DNA of 64,000 nucleotides from RAM1 sp041905405 (lineage in GTDB: Bacteria > Pseudomonadota > Gammaproteobacteria > Burkholderiales > Burkholderiaceae_C): positions 124,001-188,000 of the forward strand of contig JAYRLC010000004.1 of assembly GCA_041905405.1 (NCBI GenBank), in the 5' to 3' direction. Positions 35,580 through 43,395 of the stretch are shown here, piece by piece. Below the pieces are notes generated by a model, which ran no database searches, was not told the DNA's origin, and worked only from the letters and a program-made list of their open reading frames with translations. Made by a program: the position numbers and the translations under genes. The stretch's first letter is position 1; every line of letters begins with the position of its first letter.

Positions 35580-35586
35580 ATGTCAA
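35557..35586 (-). promoter_or_regulatory. Candidate promoter of the secretion operon
   Basis: On the minus strand a perfect TTGACA at 35586-35581 is followed, after 18 bp, by TACATT at 35562-35557 (4 of 6 matches). Transcription would begin near 35550, giving an almost leaderless start at ATG 35545. The inverted repeat overlaps the spacer. Confidence 0.45.
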
Positions 35587-35618
35587 GAGCGCAATGCCGC
35601 AAATGCAACCGTCAATTG

Positions 35619-35634
35619 TGTGCGACCGTTCACA
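35619..35634. promoter_or_regulatory. CRP-like site, secretion-operon side
   Basis: TGTGC-GACCGT-TCACA matches the CRP consensus at 9 of 10 half-site bases, the same half-sites as the site at 23482. Its centre is about 77 bp upstream of the predicted start of the minus-strand secretion operon. It partly overlaps the GTTCAC/GTGAAC repeat. Confidence 0.5.
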
Positions 35635-35739
35635 AGCCGATCGTGAACTGCTGCCAGCTCCAGAGGGGAAATAAGCCGATTTCAAGCGCGCTCCTGCTCT
35701 GCCACGGTAGTCGGCCAGTTACAACACAAAATGCAAAAA

Positions 35740-35781
35740 AGTGACGCAGATCACACTAGGCGTCTGGCACTGCCCTATAGT
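35740..35781 (+). promoter_or_regulatory. Class II CRP-type promoter of the S-layer gene
   Basis: AGTGA-CGCAGA-TCACA at 35740-35755 matches the CRP consensus at 9 of 10 bases. A TATAGT -10 box lies at 35776-35781, so transcription would start near 35788. The site centre is then at about -41, the classical class II position. The -35 region (ACACTA) is poor, as expected for an activator-dependent promoter. The 5' leader would be about 138 nt. Confidence 0.6.
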
Positions 35782-35848
35782 CCTGCCTAGCCCGAGCACT
35801 GGCCCCAGCCACAAGGTATGGAGCTCGCAAAGGCGAGGAGAGTGTTAC

Positions 35849-35893
35849 ATGTCACTTTTGGCCTGCTACACTCCCCGAGTCTTCTATCGATAG
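35849..35893 (+). CDS. Possible 14-residue leader peptide upstream of the S-layer gene
   Basis: An ATG at 35849 lies 8 nt after a perfect AGGAG and opens a 14-codon frame (MSLLACYTPRVFYR) ending with TAG at 35891-35893, 32 bp before the S-layer ATG. The ribosome binding site is as good as that of the S-layer gene. It may be a regulatory leader peptide or chance. A hairpin CTCGC/GCGAG lies just upstream and includes part of the ribosome binding site. Confidence 0.4.
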   Translation: MSLLACYTPRVFYR

Positions 35894-35894
35894 A
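35883..35894. repeat. 12-bp perfect palindrome in the S-layer leader
   Basis: TCTATCGATAGA reads the same on both strands and overlaps the leader-ORF stop codon. It could be a binding site or a small hairpin; nothing more can be said from the sequence. Confidence 0.35.
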
Positions 35895-35925
35895 CGGCAA
35901 CTTTTACCCTTACAGGAGCTAATCC

Positions 35926-38493
35926 ATGGCTGTTACGCAAGCACAACTGACCGAACTGTATCTCTCGTACTTTGGCCGTCCCCCTGACTTCGACGGCATT
36001 CAGTACTACACCTCGAACCCCGCGTTCACGATGGCTTCGGTGGCTGGCGGTTTCAGCGCCTCCGCTGAATCGCAAGCCCTGTACGGCTCCACGTTTGGCG
36101 CTTCGCAGATCAACGCGATCTACCAAAACCTGTTCAACCGTGACGCCGAGCCCGCAGGCCTGACCTACTGGTCGCAAGAAGTGCAAGCTGGCCGCATCTC
36201 GGCCGCAGGTGCTGCTCTGGCAATTTTCCAGGGCGCCCAAGGCGCTGACCGTACTGCCGCCGCCAACAAGATCCAGATCGCCACGGCATTCGTCGGCCAG
36301 CTGGACACCAACGCCGAAATCATTGGCTACTCCGGCACCGCTGCTGCTGCCTCGGCCCGCGCTTTCCTGCGCACCGTGACCGACGCCGCCGCTACCGTGA
36401 CGACGGCCACCTCCGGCCTGGCTGCTGCCGTGGCCAACGCTGTGGGCATCGGCTCGACCGCTCCTGGCGCTAACGGCGGCCAGACCTACACGCTGACCAC
36501 CGCTGTGGACACGCTGACGGGCACGGGCGGCAACGACCTGTTCGTGGCAACCTCTGCCACCACGTCGCCTTCTTTCACCGCTTCCGACACGATCAACGGC
36601 GGCAACGGCACCGACACCCTGAACCTGACGGTCGACACCAACACGGCCAACAACGTTCCCGCTGCTACCGCAACGTCCGTTGAAATCATCAACGTGCGCA
36701 ACGTTTCTGGCAACGCCCAGACGATCGCTGCCGGCAACTTCACGGGCGCCACCCAGATCAACGCCGACCGTTCGACCAACCAGGTTGACGTGACCGGCCT
36801 GGTCGCTGGTCAAGCCGTGGGCATCATGGGCAATGGCACTGTCGTGACCGGCGCCCTGAACGCCACGTACGGCGCAACCGTGACGGCTGCCACGCTGAAC
36901 GTGTCCGGCGGCACCGCCACTGGTTCCGGCGCGGTTGCCTTCACCGGTGCTGCCCTGGCTACCGTGAACATCAACTCCAGCACCGCTGCCAACACTGTCG
37001 GCACGATCGCTCTGGGTGGTGCTGCCACGGCCCTGAACGTTGCCGCTAACAGCAACCTGACCACGGGCAACATCACCGGCTTTACCGGTACCGCTGCCAA
37101 GATCACCGTGACGGGCGCTGCTACCGCTGCCAACCTGGGCACGCTGGAAAACACCACGGTCAAGACCGTTGACGCGTCCGCTTTCCTGGGCGCTCTGACC
37201 GTGACCGCCAACACCAACACCACGCTGGTCCTGACCGGTGGCGCTGGCAACGACGTCATCACCACGGGCGCCGTTCTGGCCACCGGTGGCACGATCGACG
37301 GCGGCGCTGGTACGGGCGACCGTCTGGTGGTCGCTGCATCGGCCCACGTCGATGCAACCGCTGGCAAGCTGTACAAGGGCTTCGAGCAAGTTCAAGTGCA
37401 GGACAGCCAGACCGTTGACGTGACCCAACTGGCCACGAACAACACGATCGACACCGTTCGCATCAACGCCGCTGCGGGCGCTACCGGTGCAACGGGCCTG
37501 TCGGCTGCGCAAGCTGCTGCTGTGCAAGTGATCCAGGCGGGTGGCGGTGTCATCACCGTTGGCGTGACGGGCGCCACCACCGGCGGCCAGATCGACACGG
37601 TCAAGATCGCTGCAACGACGACGACCGCAGCTGGTGCGGCGCAGGCCATCAACCTGACCGGCGTGACCCTGACCGGCGTTGAAAAGCTGGAAGTCACCGG
37701 CAACGGCACGGCCGCTGCCACGACCGGCGCCATCACGCTGACGACCGCCAACGCCACGTCCCTGGACAGCATCACCGTGAAGAACGCTGCTGCCACCACC
37801 GTGACGATTGCTGCTGGTCAGACCGCCACCAACCTGGTGGTGGATGGCTCCGGCTCCACGGGTGCCGTGACGGTTGACGCCAGCGCCTACGCGACGGCGA
37901 CCGGTGCGACCCTGAAGGGCGGCGCTGGCCAGGACATCCTGCACGGCTCGAACCAGAACGACAGCCTGAACGGCGGCGCCGGCAACGACGTGCTGACGGC
38001 TCAAGGTGGTACGGCTACGGCTGGTACGGCTACGGCTCTGGGCGCTCTGACGGCCATCACGGCCAACACGACCTCCAACACCCTGACCGGTGGCGCTGGC
38101 CGTGACGTGTTCGGTCTGTCGGTGACCACGGTTGCCAACGCCAACAGCATCACCGACCTGGACCTGGGCACGGGTGCTGCCGCTGGTGGCGTGGACGCGA
38201 TCTACTTCGACGGCGCCACGGCTGCCGCTGCTGGTACCGTGACGATCGCCACGCTGTCCGCTGCTACGCAAACCAACGTGACCGCTGCCGCCAGCCTGGC
38301 TGCCGCAGTTGACCTGGTCGTGGCCAACAACACGGCCGTCAACGTCGTGACCCAGTTCACGTACGGTGCTGACACCTACATCTTCATCAACGGCGTGGCC
38401 GGTGGCGCTACCTACACCGCCGCTGAAGACCTGCTGGTGAAGGTGACGGGCGTGACCGGTACGCTGGACGCTTCCGACATCGTCGTGATCTAA
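35926..38493 (+). CDS. RsaA-like S-layer / RTX surface protein secreted by type I secretion
   Basis: This 855-residue Ala/Thr/Gly-rich protein has no signal peptide and no cysteine that I can see. Two DUF4214-like helical units span about residues 1-90 (LTELYLSYFGRPPDFDGI, INAIYQNLFNRDAEPAGLTYW). RTX calcium motifs occur near 200-235, 435-470, 662-695 and 719, with GGAGNDV forms. The last 80 residues (TQFTYGADTYIFINGVAG, LLVKVTGVTGTLDASDIVVI) resemble the Caulobacter RsaA secretion signal. AGGAG lies 7 nt before the ATG, and codon choice (many GCT and GGT) differs from neighbours, as in very highly expressed genes. A strong terminator follows. It is probably the major surface-layer subunit, exported by the divergent system. 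Confidence 0.85.
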   Translation: MAVTQAQLTELYLSYFGRPPDFDGIQYYTSNPAFTMASVAGGFSASAESQALYGSTFGASQINAIYQNLFNRDAEPAGLTYWSQEVQAGRISAAGAALAIFQGAQGADRTAAANKIQIATAFVGQLDTNAEIIGYSGTAAAASARAFLRTVTDAAATVTTATSGLAAAVANAVGIGSTAPGANGGQTYTLTTAVDTLTGTGGNDLFVATSATTSPSFTASDTINGGNGTDTLNLTVDTNTANNVPAATATSVEIINVRNVSGNAQTIAAGNFTGATQINADRSTNQVDVTGLVAGQAVGIMGNGTVVTGALNATYGATVTAATLNVSGGTATGSGAVAFTGAALATVNINSSTAANTVGTIALGGAATALNVAANSNLTTGNITGFTGTAAKITVTGAATAANLGTLENTTVKTVDASAFLGALTVTANTNTTLVLTGGAGNDVITTGAVLATGGTIDGGAGTGDRLVVAASAHVDATAGKLYKGFEQVQVQDSQTVDVTQLATNNTIDTVRINAAAGATGATGLSAAQAAAVQVIQAGGGVITVGVTGATTGGQIDTVKIAATTTTAAGAAQAINLTGVTLTGVEKLEVTGNGTAAATTGAITLTTANATSLDSITVKNAAATTVTIAAGQTATNLVVDGSGSTGAVTVDASAYATATGATLKGGAGQDILHGSNQNDSLNGGAGNDVLTAQGGTATAGTATALGALTAITANTTSNTLTGGAGRDVFGLSVTTVANANSITDLDLGTGAAAGGVDAIYFDGATAAAAGTVTIATLSAATQTNVTAAASLAAAVDLVVANNTAVNVVTQFTYGADTYIFINGVAGGATYTAAEDLLVKVTGVTGTLDASDIVVI

Positions 38494-38520
38494 GCGACAC
38501 ACCGGCATCTGCTGGTACAA

Positions 38521-38552
38521 AAAGACCGGGCGAAAGCCCGGTCTTTTTTTTT
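38521..38552 (+). terminator. Intrinsic terminator of the S-layer gene
   Basis: AAAGACCGGGC, a GAAA tetraloop and GCCCGGTCTTT form an 11-bp stem running into a T-tract, 28 bp after the stop codon. It is a strong Rho-independent terminator that would separate the S-layer transcript from downstream genes or limit read-through. Confidence 0.92.
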
Positions 38553-38585
38553 ACACTCGAGCATCATTCAGGACGGAGCGCAGAC

Positions 38586-40121
38586 GTGAACGATTGGACC
38601 GCCGGCTATGTCGCCGACATCGGCTACACACCGGGCTATTACGCTGAACTGAACCCGCTGCGCAGCCAGTTGCCACTGCTGTATGCCGGCTGGGCGCCGT
38701 CGCAGTTTGAGAATGCGTGCGAACTCGGCTTTGGCCAGGGTGTCAGCATCAATCTGCATGCGTCCGCGTCAGATGTGGGCTGGTGGGGCACCGACTTCAA
38801 TCCTTCGCAGGCTGCTTTTGCCCAATCGCTGGCGCAGGGCGCCAACAATATCCGTGTCAGCGACGAAGCGTTCGCTGACTTCTGCAATCGGCCCGACCTG
38901 CCTGATTTTGACTTTATCGGCCTGCACGGCATCTGGAGCTGGATTTCGGATGCCAACCGCGCCGTGATCGTCGATTTCCTGCGGCGCAAGCTGAAGGTCG
39001 GCGGCGTCGTCTACGTCAGCTACAACACCCTGCCGGGCTGGTCCGGTTTTGCACCGATGCGGCATCTGTTGGCCAAGCACGCGGAGATGATGAGCGCGCC
39101 GGGAGACGGGTCGCCCGCTCGCGTGGACAAGGCGCTGCAGTTCGCCGACCAGGTGATGCAGGCCGATCCGCGCTACGGGCAGGTGTACACCCAACTGGCC
39201 GAACGGCTCAAGAAGGTGGCGTCACAAAGCCGCGAATACCTGGCTCACGAATATTTCAACCGCGACTGGGCTCCAATGTATTTTGCCGACGTGGCCGACA
39301 TCCTGGGCGAGGCCAAGCTCACGTTCGGCTGTTCGGCGACGCACCACGACCATGTCAACGCTGCCAATCTGACGGTGGAACAGCAGGCCATGCTCAAGAC
39401 GGTCAACAACCCTGTCCTGGCGCAAAGCGTGCGCGACATGATGGTGAATCAGCAGTTCCGCCGTGACTATTGGGTCAAGGGGCCGCGCCGTCTGACGCCG
39501 CTGGATCAGGTCGAGGCGGTTCGTGGGCAACGCATCATGCTGACCGTGCAGCGCGCCGATGTGTCGCTCAAGCTGCCCGTCCCATTGGGCGAGTTGAATC
39601 TCAGCGAAGCGGTTTACAGCCCGGTGCTGGACCTGCTGTCGGATAACCAGCCCCGTTCGCTGGGAGAGCTTGAGAATCTGCTGAAGCCGGCCAAGATTGG
39701 CCTGCAGGCGATCAGCGAAGCAGCCATGGTTCTGATTGGTGCGGGCCATGCCGCGCCCGTCGTCACGTCGCCCGTCTCAACGTCCACCCGGGCACGTTCT
39801 GACAGCATGAATGCACGTCTGGCGAATATGGCCAGGTCCGATGCGCAGATTGTCTATGCCAGCAGTCCGGTCGTTGGGGGCGGTATCACGACCGGCCGCT
39901 TTCCGCTGCTGTTCGCGCAGGCGCTCAAGGACGGCGTGGCGGCAAAAGGCGCGGCACTGGCCCAGCACGTCTGGGCCATCCTGGCTGCGCAGAACCACGC
40001 GCTGCTGAAGGATGGCAAGGCCTTGGCGACGGCTGAAGAGAACGTTGCTGAGTTGACGCGGCAAGCCGACGAGTTCCTGGGCAAGAGGATGGCGGTGTTC
40101 AAAGCGCTTCAGATACTTTGA
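38586..40121 (+). CDS. SAM-dependent methyltransferase with methyltransferase-regulatory domain
   Basis: This 511-residue protein starts at GTG 38586. The N-terminal class I methyltransferase fold is marked by ENACELGFGQGVSINLHA (SAM loop), WGTDFNPSQAAFA, FDFIGLHGIWSWIS and KVGGVVYVSYNTLPGW. The middle region, about residues 215-300, fits the predicted methyltransferase-regulatory domain, and the C-terminus is helical. It lies between the S-layer gene and an OGT-like glycosyltransferase, so it may methylate the surface protein or its glycan. The start is unusual but no ATG fits. Confidence 0.85.
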   Translation: MNDWTAGYVADIGYTPGYYAELNPLRSQLPLLYAGWAPSQFENACELGFGQGVSINLHASASDVGWWGTDFNPSQAAFAQSLAQGANNIRVSDEAFADFCNRPDLPDFDFIGLHGIWSWISDANRAVIVDFLRRKLKVGGVVYVSYNTLPGWSGFAPMRHLLAKHAEMMSAPGDGSPARVDKALQFADQVMQADPRYGQVYTQLAERLKKVASQSREYLAHEYFNRDWAPMYFADVADILGEAKLTFGCSATHHDHVNAANLTVEQQAMLKTVNNPVLAQSVRDMMVNQQFRRDYWVKGPRRLTPLDQVEAVRGQRIMLTVQRADVSLKLPVPLGELNLSEAVYSPVLDLLSDNQPRSLGELENLLKPAKIGLQAISEAAMVLIGAGHAAPVVTSPVSTSTRARSDSMNARLANMARSDAQIVYASSPVVGGGITTGRFPLLFAQALKDGVAAKGAALAQHVWAILAAQNHALLKDGKALATAEENVAELTRQADEFLGKRMAVFKALQIL

Positions 40122-40146
40122 ATATTAGATTCGCAAGAATGGCGGC

Positions 40147-41631
40147 GTGATCGGAAGCTCTATGGCGGGGGTGGAACATTGTCAGGCGCTGGCTCGGGAA
40201 GGCCGCGTGACAGAGGCATTGCGAGGCTTTGATGCTGCGCTGATGGAATGCCCAGATGACATCGCTGCCTTGGGAGGGCGTGCCGCCTGCCTGCTTGCCC
40301 TGGGGCAGGCGCTGGATGCATACGACAATTACCGCCAGCTGGCCCAGCGTGCGGCCCATGCGTTGGCATTGCGTGCTGTTTCAGCCGCAATTATGAGCTT
40401 GCAGTACACGCATGAACTGGAGGAGCAGTTCGTCATTGGCGCCACGCTGGATCTGGCCGCGCGGTTTGGCAGTCCGGGACCGCAGCAGAGCTTTTCGGAA
40501 CCCTTTGCGCACGCGCCGCTCAGGATAGGCTTCATCTCTCCCGACCTGTCGGACCATCCCGTCGGCCTGCTGCTGCTGCCGCTGCTGCTGTTTGTCGATC
40601 GCAGCCGGATTCAGCCCATCCTCTACTCGACCGGCGGCCGCGACGATCCGACGCGTGCCGCCTTGCGTCGTTTCAGCGAATGGCATGACATCCAGTCGCT
40701 CGATCACGGCGAACAGCTTCGGAAATTGCGGCAGGACCGGCTCGATATTCTCATCGACCTGGCGGGGCACTCGGCGGGCAACAGCCTTCCGGTTTTCGCC
40801 CAGCGCGCCGCGCCTTTGCAGATGTCGTGGCTCGGCTATTTCGGCACGACCGGCGTGCCGGCGATGGACGCCGTTCTGCTGGACCCCTGGCACGCTCCGC
40901 CGGGCGCTGAGTCGCAATTCACCGAAGAAGTGCTGCGCCTTCCGCACATTCGCTGGTGCTACAACCCGGCGGCATATGCGCCGGCCGTGGCGCCATTGCC
41001 AGCCGTCGCCAACGGCTTTGTCACCTTCGGCAGTTTCAACAACACCGCCAAGTACAACGACGCCGTGTTCGAGGCCTGGGCGCGCATTCTGGCCGCCGTG
41101 CCGGCAAGCCGGCTGGTGCTCAAATGGCAGACCTGCGCCGACCCGGGCTACCGCGAACAGGTCTGGACCGCATTTGAACGCCACGGCGTTGAACGCAGCC
41201 GCGTCGAACTGCGCCACCGCTCGCCACACCTGGAGGTGCTGCAACAGTACGCCGACATCGACATCGCGCTCGACCCGTTCCCCTTCACGGGCGGCTACAC
41301 CAGTTGTGAGAGCCTGTGGATGGGGGTGCCCGTGGTCACGTTGTATGGCGAGCGGACCGTGTCCAGGCAGGGGCATGCGCTGGTCAGCAGCCTGGGACGG
41401 CCGGACTGGTGTCACCGCTGGATCGCCGCCGACGTTGAAGGCTATGTGCGCCGGGCGGTGGACCTTGCTTCGTCGCCGCAGGAACTGGCCGGCACACGTG
41501 CAGAATTGCGTAGCGTCATGAGAGCCTCCCCGCTGATGAACGGGCGCCGTTTCGCGCAGGATTTCACGGAAACAGTGCTTGCATGGCACCGACGCAGAAC
41601 TGGCGCCGGTGCGGTTGACTCAGGGGGCTGA
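40147..41631 (+). CDS. OGT/SPINDLY-like glycosyltransferase (GT41)
   Basis: This 494-residue protein has a short TPR-like N-terminus (about residues 1-110) followed by the GT41 catalytic region. Visible blocks are LRIGFISPDLSDHPVG, DILIDLAGHSAGNSLPVFAQ, APLQMSWLGYFGTTGVPAMD, FGSFNNTAKYNDAVFEAW and DPFPFTGGYTSCESLWMGVP. Family members attach a sugar to Ser/Thr or Asn of proteins in the cytoplasm. Its position between the S-layer gene and its protease genes suggests that secreted proteins of this locus are glycosylated before export. GTG 40147 or ATG 40162 could be the start. Confidence 0.85.
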   Translation: MIGSSMAGVEHCQALAREGRVTEALRGFDAALMECPDDIAALGGRAACLLALGQALDAYDNYRQLAQRAAHALALRAVSAAIMSLQYTHELEEQFVIGATLDLAARFGSPGPQQSFSEPFAHAPLRIGFISPDLSDHPVGLLLLPLLLFVDRSRIQPILYSTGGRDDPTRAALRRFSEWHDIQSLDHGEQLRKLRQDRLDILIDLAGHSAGNSLPVFAQRAAPLQMSWLGYFGTTGVPAMDAVLLDPWHAPPGAESQFTEEVLRLPHIRWCYNPAAYAPAVAPLPAVANGFVTFGSFNNTAKYNDAVFEAWARILAAVPASRLVLKWQTCADPGYREQVWTAFERHGVERSRVELRHRSPHLEVLQQYADIDIALDPFPFTGGYTSCESLWMGVPVVTLYGERTVSRQGHALVSSLGRPDWCHRWIAADVEGYVRRAVDLASSPQELAGTRAELRSVMRASPLMNGRRFAQDFTETVLAWHRRRTGAGAVDSGG

Positions 41632-41633
41632 AC

Positions 41634-43328
41634 ATGTACGGGAACCTGATGGCAACAACTGAAGCGCCTGTGGATGACGGGCAGGCCCCTCAATCCGCGC
41701 TGGTCAGCGACCACGCCGTCACCCGCGTCGGCCGCACCGGCACCACCAACCTTGATGGCCTGCTGGGCGGCATCAAGTGGGGCGGGGCGGCAGGGCAGGG
41801 CGATGCGCTGACGTTCAGCTTTGCCTACTACGGGGGCGCGGCGGCCACTTTTGCATCCGGCATTCCCGAAGCACAGGGCCAGCTGCGTTATGGCTTCAAT
41901 GACGTGCAGGCGCAGGCCGCCCGCAGCGCGCTTGCTGCCTGGGCCGGCGTGGCCAACCTGAGTTTCCGCGAGGTGGCGGAAACCGCTTCGGGCAGCACCG
42001 TGGGGGATCTGCGTTTTGCGTATTCGTCCGGCGACATGGACAGCGACACCTGGGGCCAGGCTTACTTTCCCAGCGCATCGCCTGAAGGGGGCGACGTCTG
42101 GTTGAGCGCGCTCTCGTCATCTGCTAACAGTACCGACCCGACCGATTGGTTGCCAGGTACCTTCAACCACGAGTCGCTGATACACGAGCTGGGCCATGCG
42201 CTGGGATTGAAGCATCCCGGCAACTACGGCGGCGGATCCAGCCCGCCATACCTGAGCAGCCTCTACGACTCCACGCGTTACACGGTCATGTCTTACAACG
42301 ACGCGCCCGATATTTACCGGCGGGTGAGCTTCGATGCGGGTGGACGCGCGCAGTTTGACTATTTCAGTATCCAGCCGGATACGCCCATGGTGCTGGACAT
42401 TGCTGCAATCCAGTACCTGTACGGCGCCAACATGGCGTACCGCGCAGGTGACGATGTCTACACCTTCGATCCGCGCACCCCGTTCTACCGGACGCTCTGG
42501 GACGCCGGTGGCAACGACACGATATCGGTGGCCGGCTTCGCGGCAGGCTGCGTCATCGATCTGAACGCAGGGGCTTACAGCTCCATCCGCATCTTCTCGG
42601 ACCCGTTGCCCGCCGGCTACAGCGGCGGCACCACGCCGACCTACGAAGGCACTCAGAACCTGGGCATCGCCTACAACGTCACGATCGAAAACGCCATAGG
42701 CGGCAGTGGTGGCGACACCATCACAGGCAACGGCGCGCGCAACACGCTGGCCGGTGGCGGAGGCAACGACGCGCTGGATGGTGCCGGTGGCGTCGATGTG
42801 GCGGATTTTTCCGGTGTGCGCAGTGGCTACACACTGTCAGGCCTGGGGACGTCGGTGGTGACCATCACCGACCGCACCGCCGGCCGCGACGGCACCGACA
42901 CCCTGCGCAACATCGAGCGGCTCAAGTTCACCGACGGCTATCTCGCCATGGACACGGCCGGCAACGGCGGTCAGGCCTACCGCCTGTACCAGGCCGCGTT
43001 CGACCGCGCGCCCGATGCCGGCGGCCTGGGCTTTCAGATGCGGGAGCTGGACAACGGCATGGCGCTGGCCCAGGTGGCGCAGAATTTCATCAACAGTCCG
43101 GAGTTCAGCGTGCGCTACGGCAGCCTGGACAATGCGGCCTTCGTCACGCAGCTGTATGCCAACGTGCTGCACCGTGCGCCGGACGCATCGGGCCTGGCCT
43201 TTCACACGGGCAACCTGTCCACGGGCGCGAACACCCGTGCCCATGTGCTGGTGGGCTTCAGTGAGTCGCCGGAAAACCAGGCGGCGTTGATCGGCACCAT
43301 CCAGAACGGCATGTTCTACACGCTCTGA
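41634..43328 (+). CDS. Serralysin-like M10 metalloprotease with RTX and DUF4214 C-terminus
   Basis: This 564-residue secreted protease has the metzincin motif HELGHALGLKH at residues 184-194 and the Met-turn Met219 (VMSYND). The serralysin C-terminal calcium domain follows (WDAGGNDTISVAGF, GGSGGDTITGNG, GGGGNDALDGAG). The last 150 residues form a DUF4214 module (YRLYQAAFDRAPDAGGLGF) ending FSESPENQAALIGTIQNG. There is no signal peptide, as expected for type I secretion. It begins 2 bp after the GT41 gene behind AGGGGG. It may process or turn over the S-layer. Confidence 0.9.
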   Translation: MYGNLMATTEAPVDDGQAPQSALVSDHAVTRVGRTGTTNLDGLLGGIKWGGAAGQGDALTFSFAYYGGAAATFASGIPEAQGQLRYGFNDVQAQAARSALAAWAGVANLSFREVAETASGSTVGDLRFAYSSGDMDSDTWGQAYFPSASPEGGDVWLSALSSSANSTDPTDWLPGTFNHESLIHELGHALGLKHPGNYGGGSSPPYLSSLYDSTRYTVMSYNDAPDIYRRVSFDAGGRAQFDYFSIQPDTPMVLDIAAIQYLYGANMAYRAGDDVYTFDPRTPFYRTLWDAGGNDTISVAGFAAGCVIDLNAGAYSSIRIFSDPLPAGYSGGTTPTYEGTQNLGIAYNVTIENAIGGSGGDTITGNGARNTLAGGGGNDALDGAGGVDVADFSGVRSGYTLSGLGTSVVTITDRTAGRDGTDTLRNIERLKFTDGYLAMDTAGNGGQAYRLYQAAFDRAPDAGGLGFQMRELDNGMALAQVAQNFINSPEFSVRYGSLDNAAFVTQLYANVLHRAPDASGLAFHTGNLSTGANTRAHVLVGFSESPENQAALIGTIQNGMFYTL

Positions 43329-43331
43329 GAA

Positions 43332-43353
43332 ACAGGCGGGCTTCCCCGCTGTT
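43332..43353 (+). terminator. Weak hairpin after the M10 protease gene
   Basis: ACAGGCGGG and CCCCGCTGT pair with one bulge and a short loop, followed by only four T residues. It may be a weak terminator between the M10 protease gene and the next DUF4214 gene. Confidence 0.35.
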
Positions 43354-43395
43354 TTCGGTGCTTTGCCGGGTGGGGCCTGGGGCTAATCTCATGCC

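Larger units (their letters stand above)
35546..35925. promoter_or_regulatory. 380-bp divergent control region between secretion operon and S-layer gene
   Basis: This gene-free stretch is AT-richer than its surroundings. From left to right it holds the inverted repeat and minus-strand promoter, a CRP-like site at 35619-35634 and a GTTCAC-N9-GTGAAC repeat at 35628-35648. A second CRP-like site at 35740-35755, a -10 box TATAGT at 35776-35781, a short leader ORF at 35849-35893, a 12-bp palindrome at 35883-35894 and the S-layer ribosome binding site at 35914-35918 follow. No RNA gene was recognised. Confidence 0.7.

Noticed and set aside
35628..35648. GTTCAC-N9-GTGAAC inverted repeat as an independent operator
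   Set aside because: It overlaps the CRP-like site and has only 6-bp arms; I noted it but do not call it as a separate site.
35884..38520. Open frame of 878 codons antisense to the S-layer gene
   Set aside because: It is a by-product of the repetitive Ala/Thr/Gly codons of the S-layer gene. The translated product is low-complexity Gly/Arg/His/Val without domains, and the sense frame has clear family features, a ribosome binding site and a terminator.
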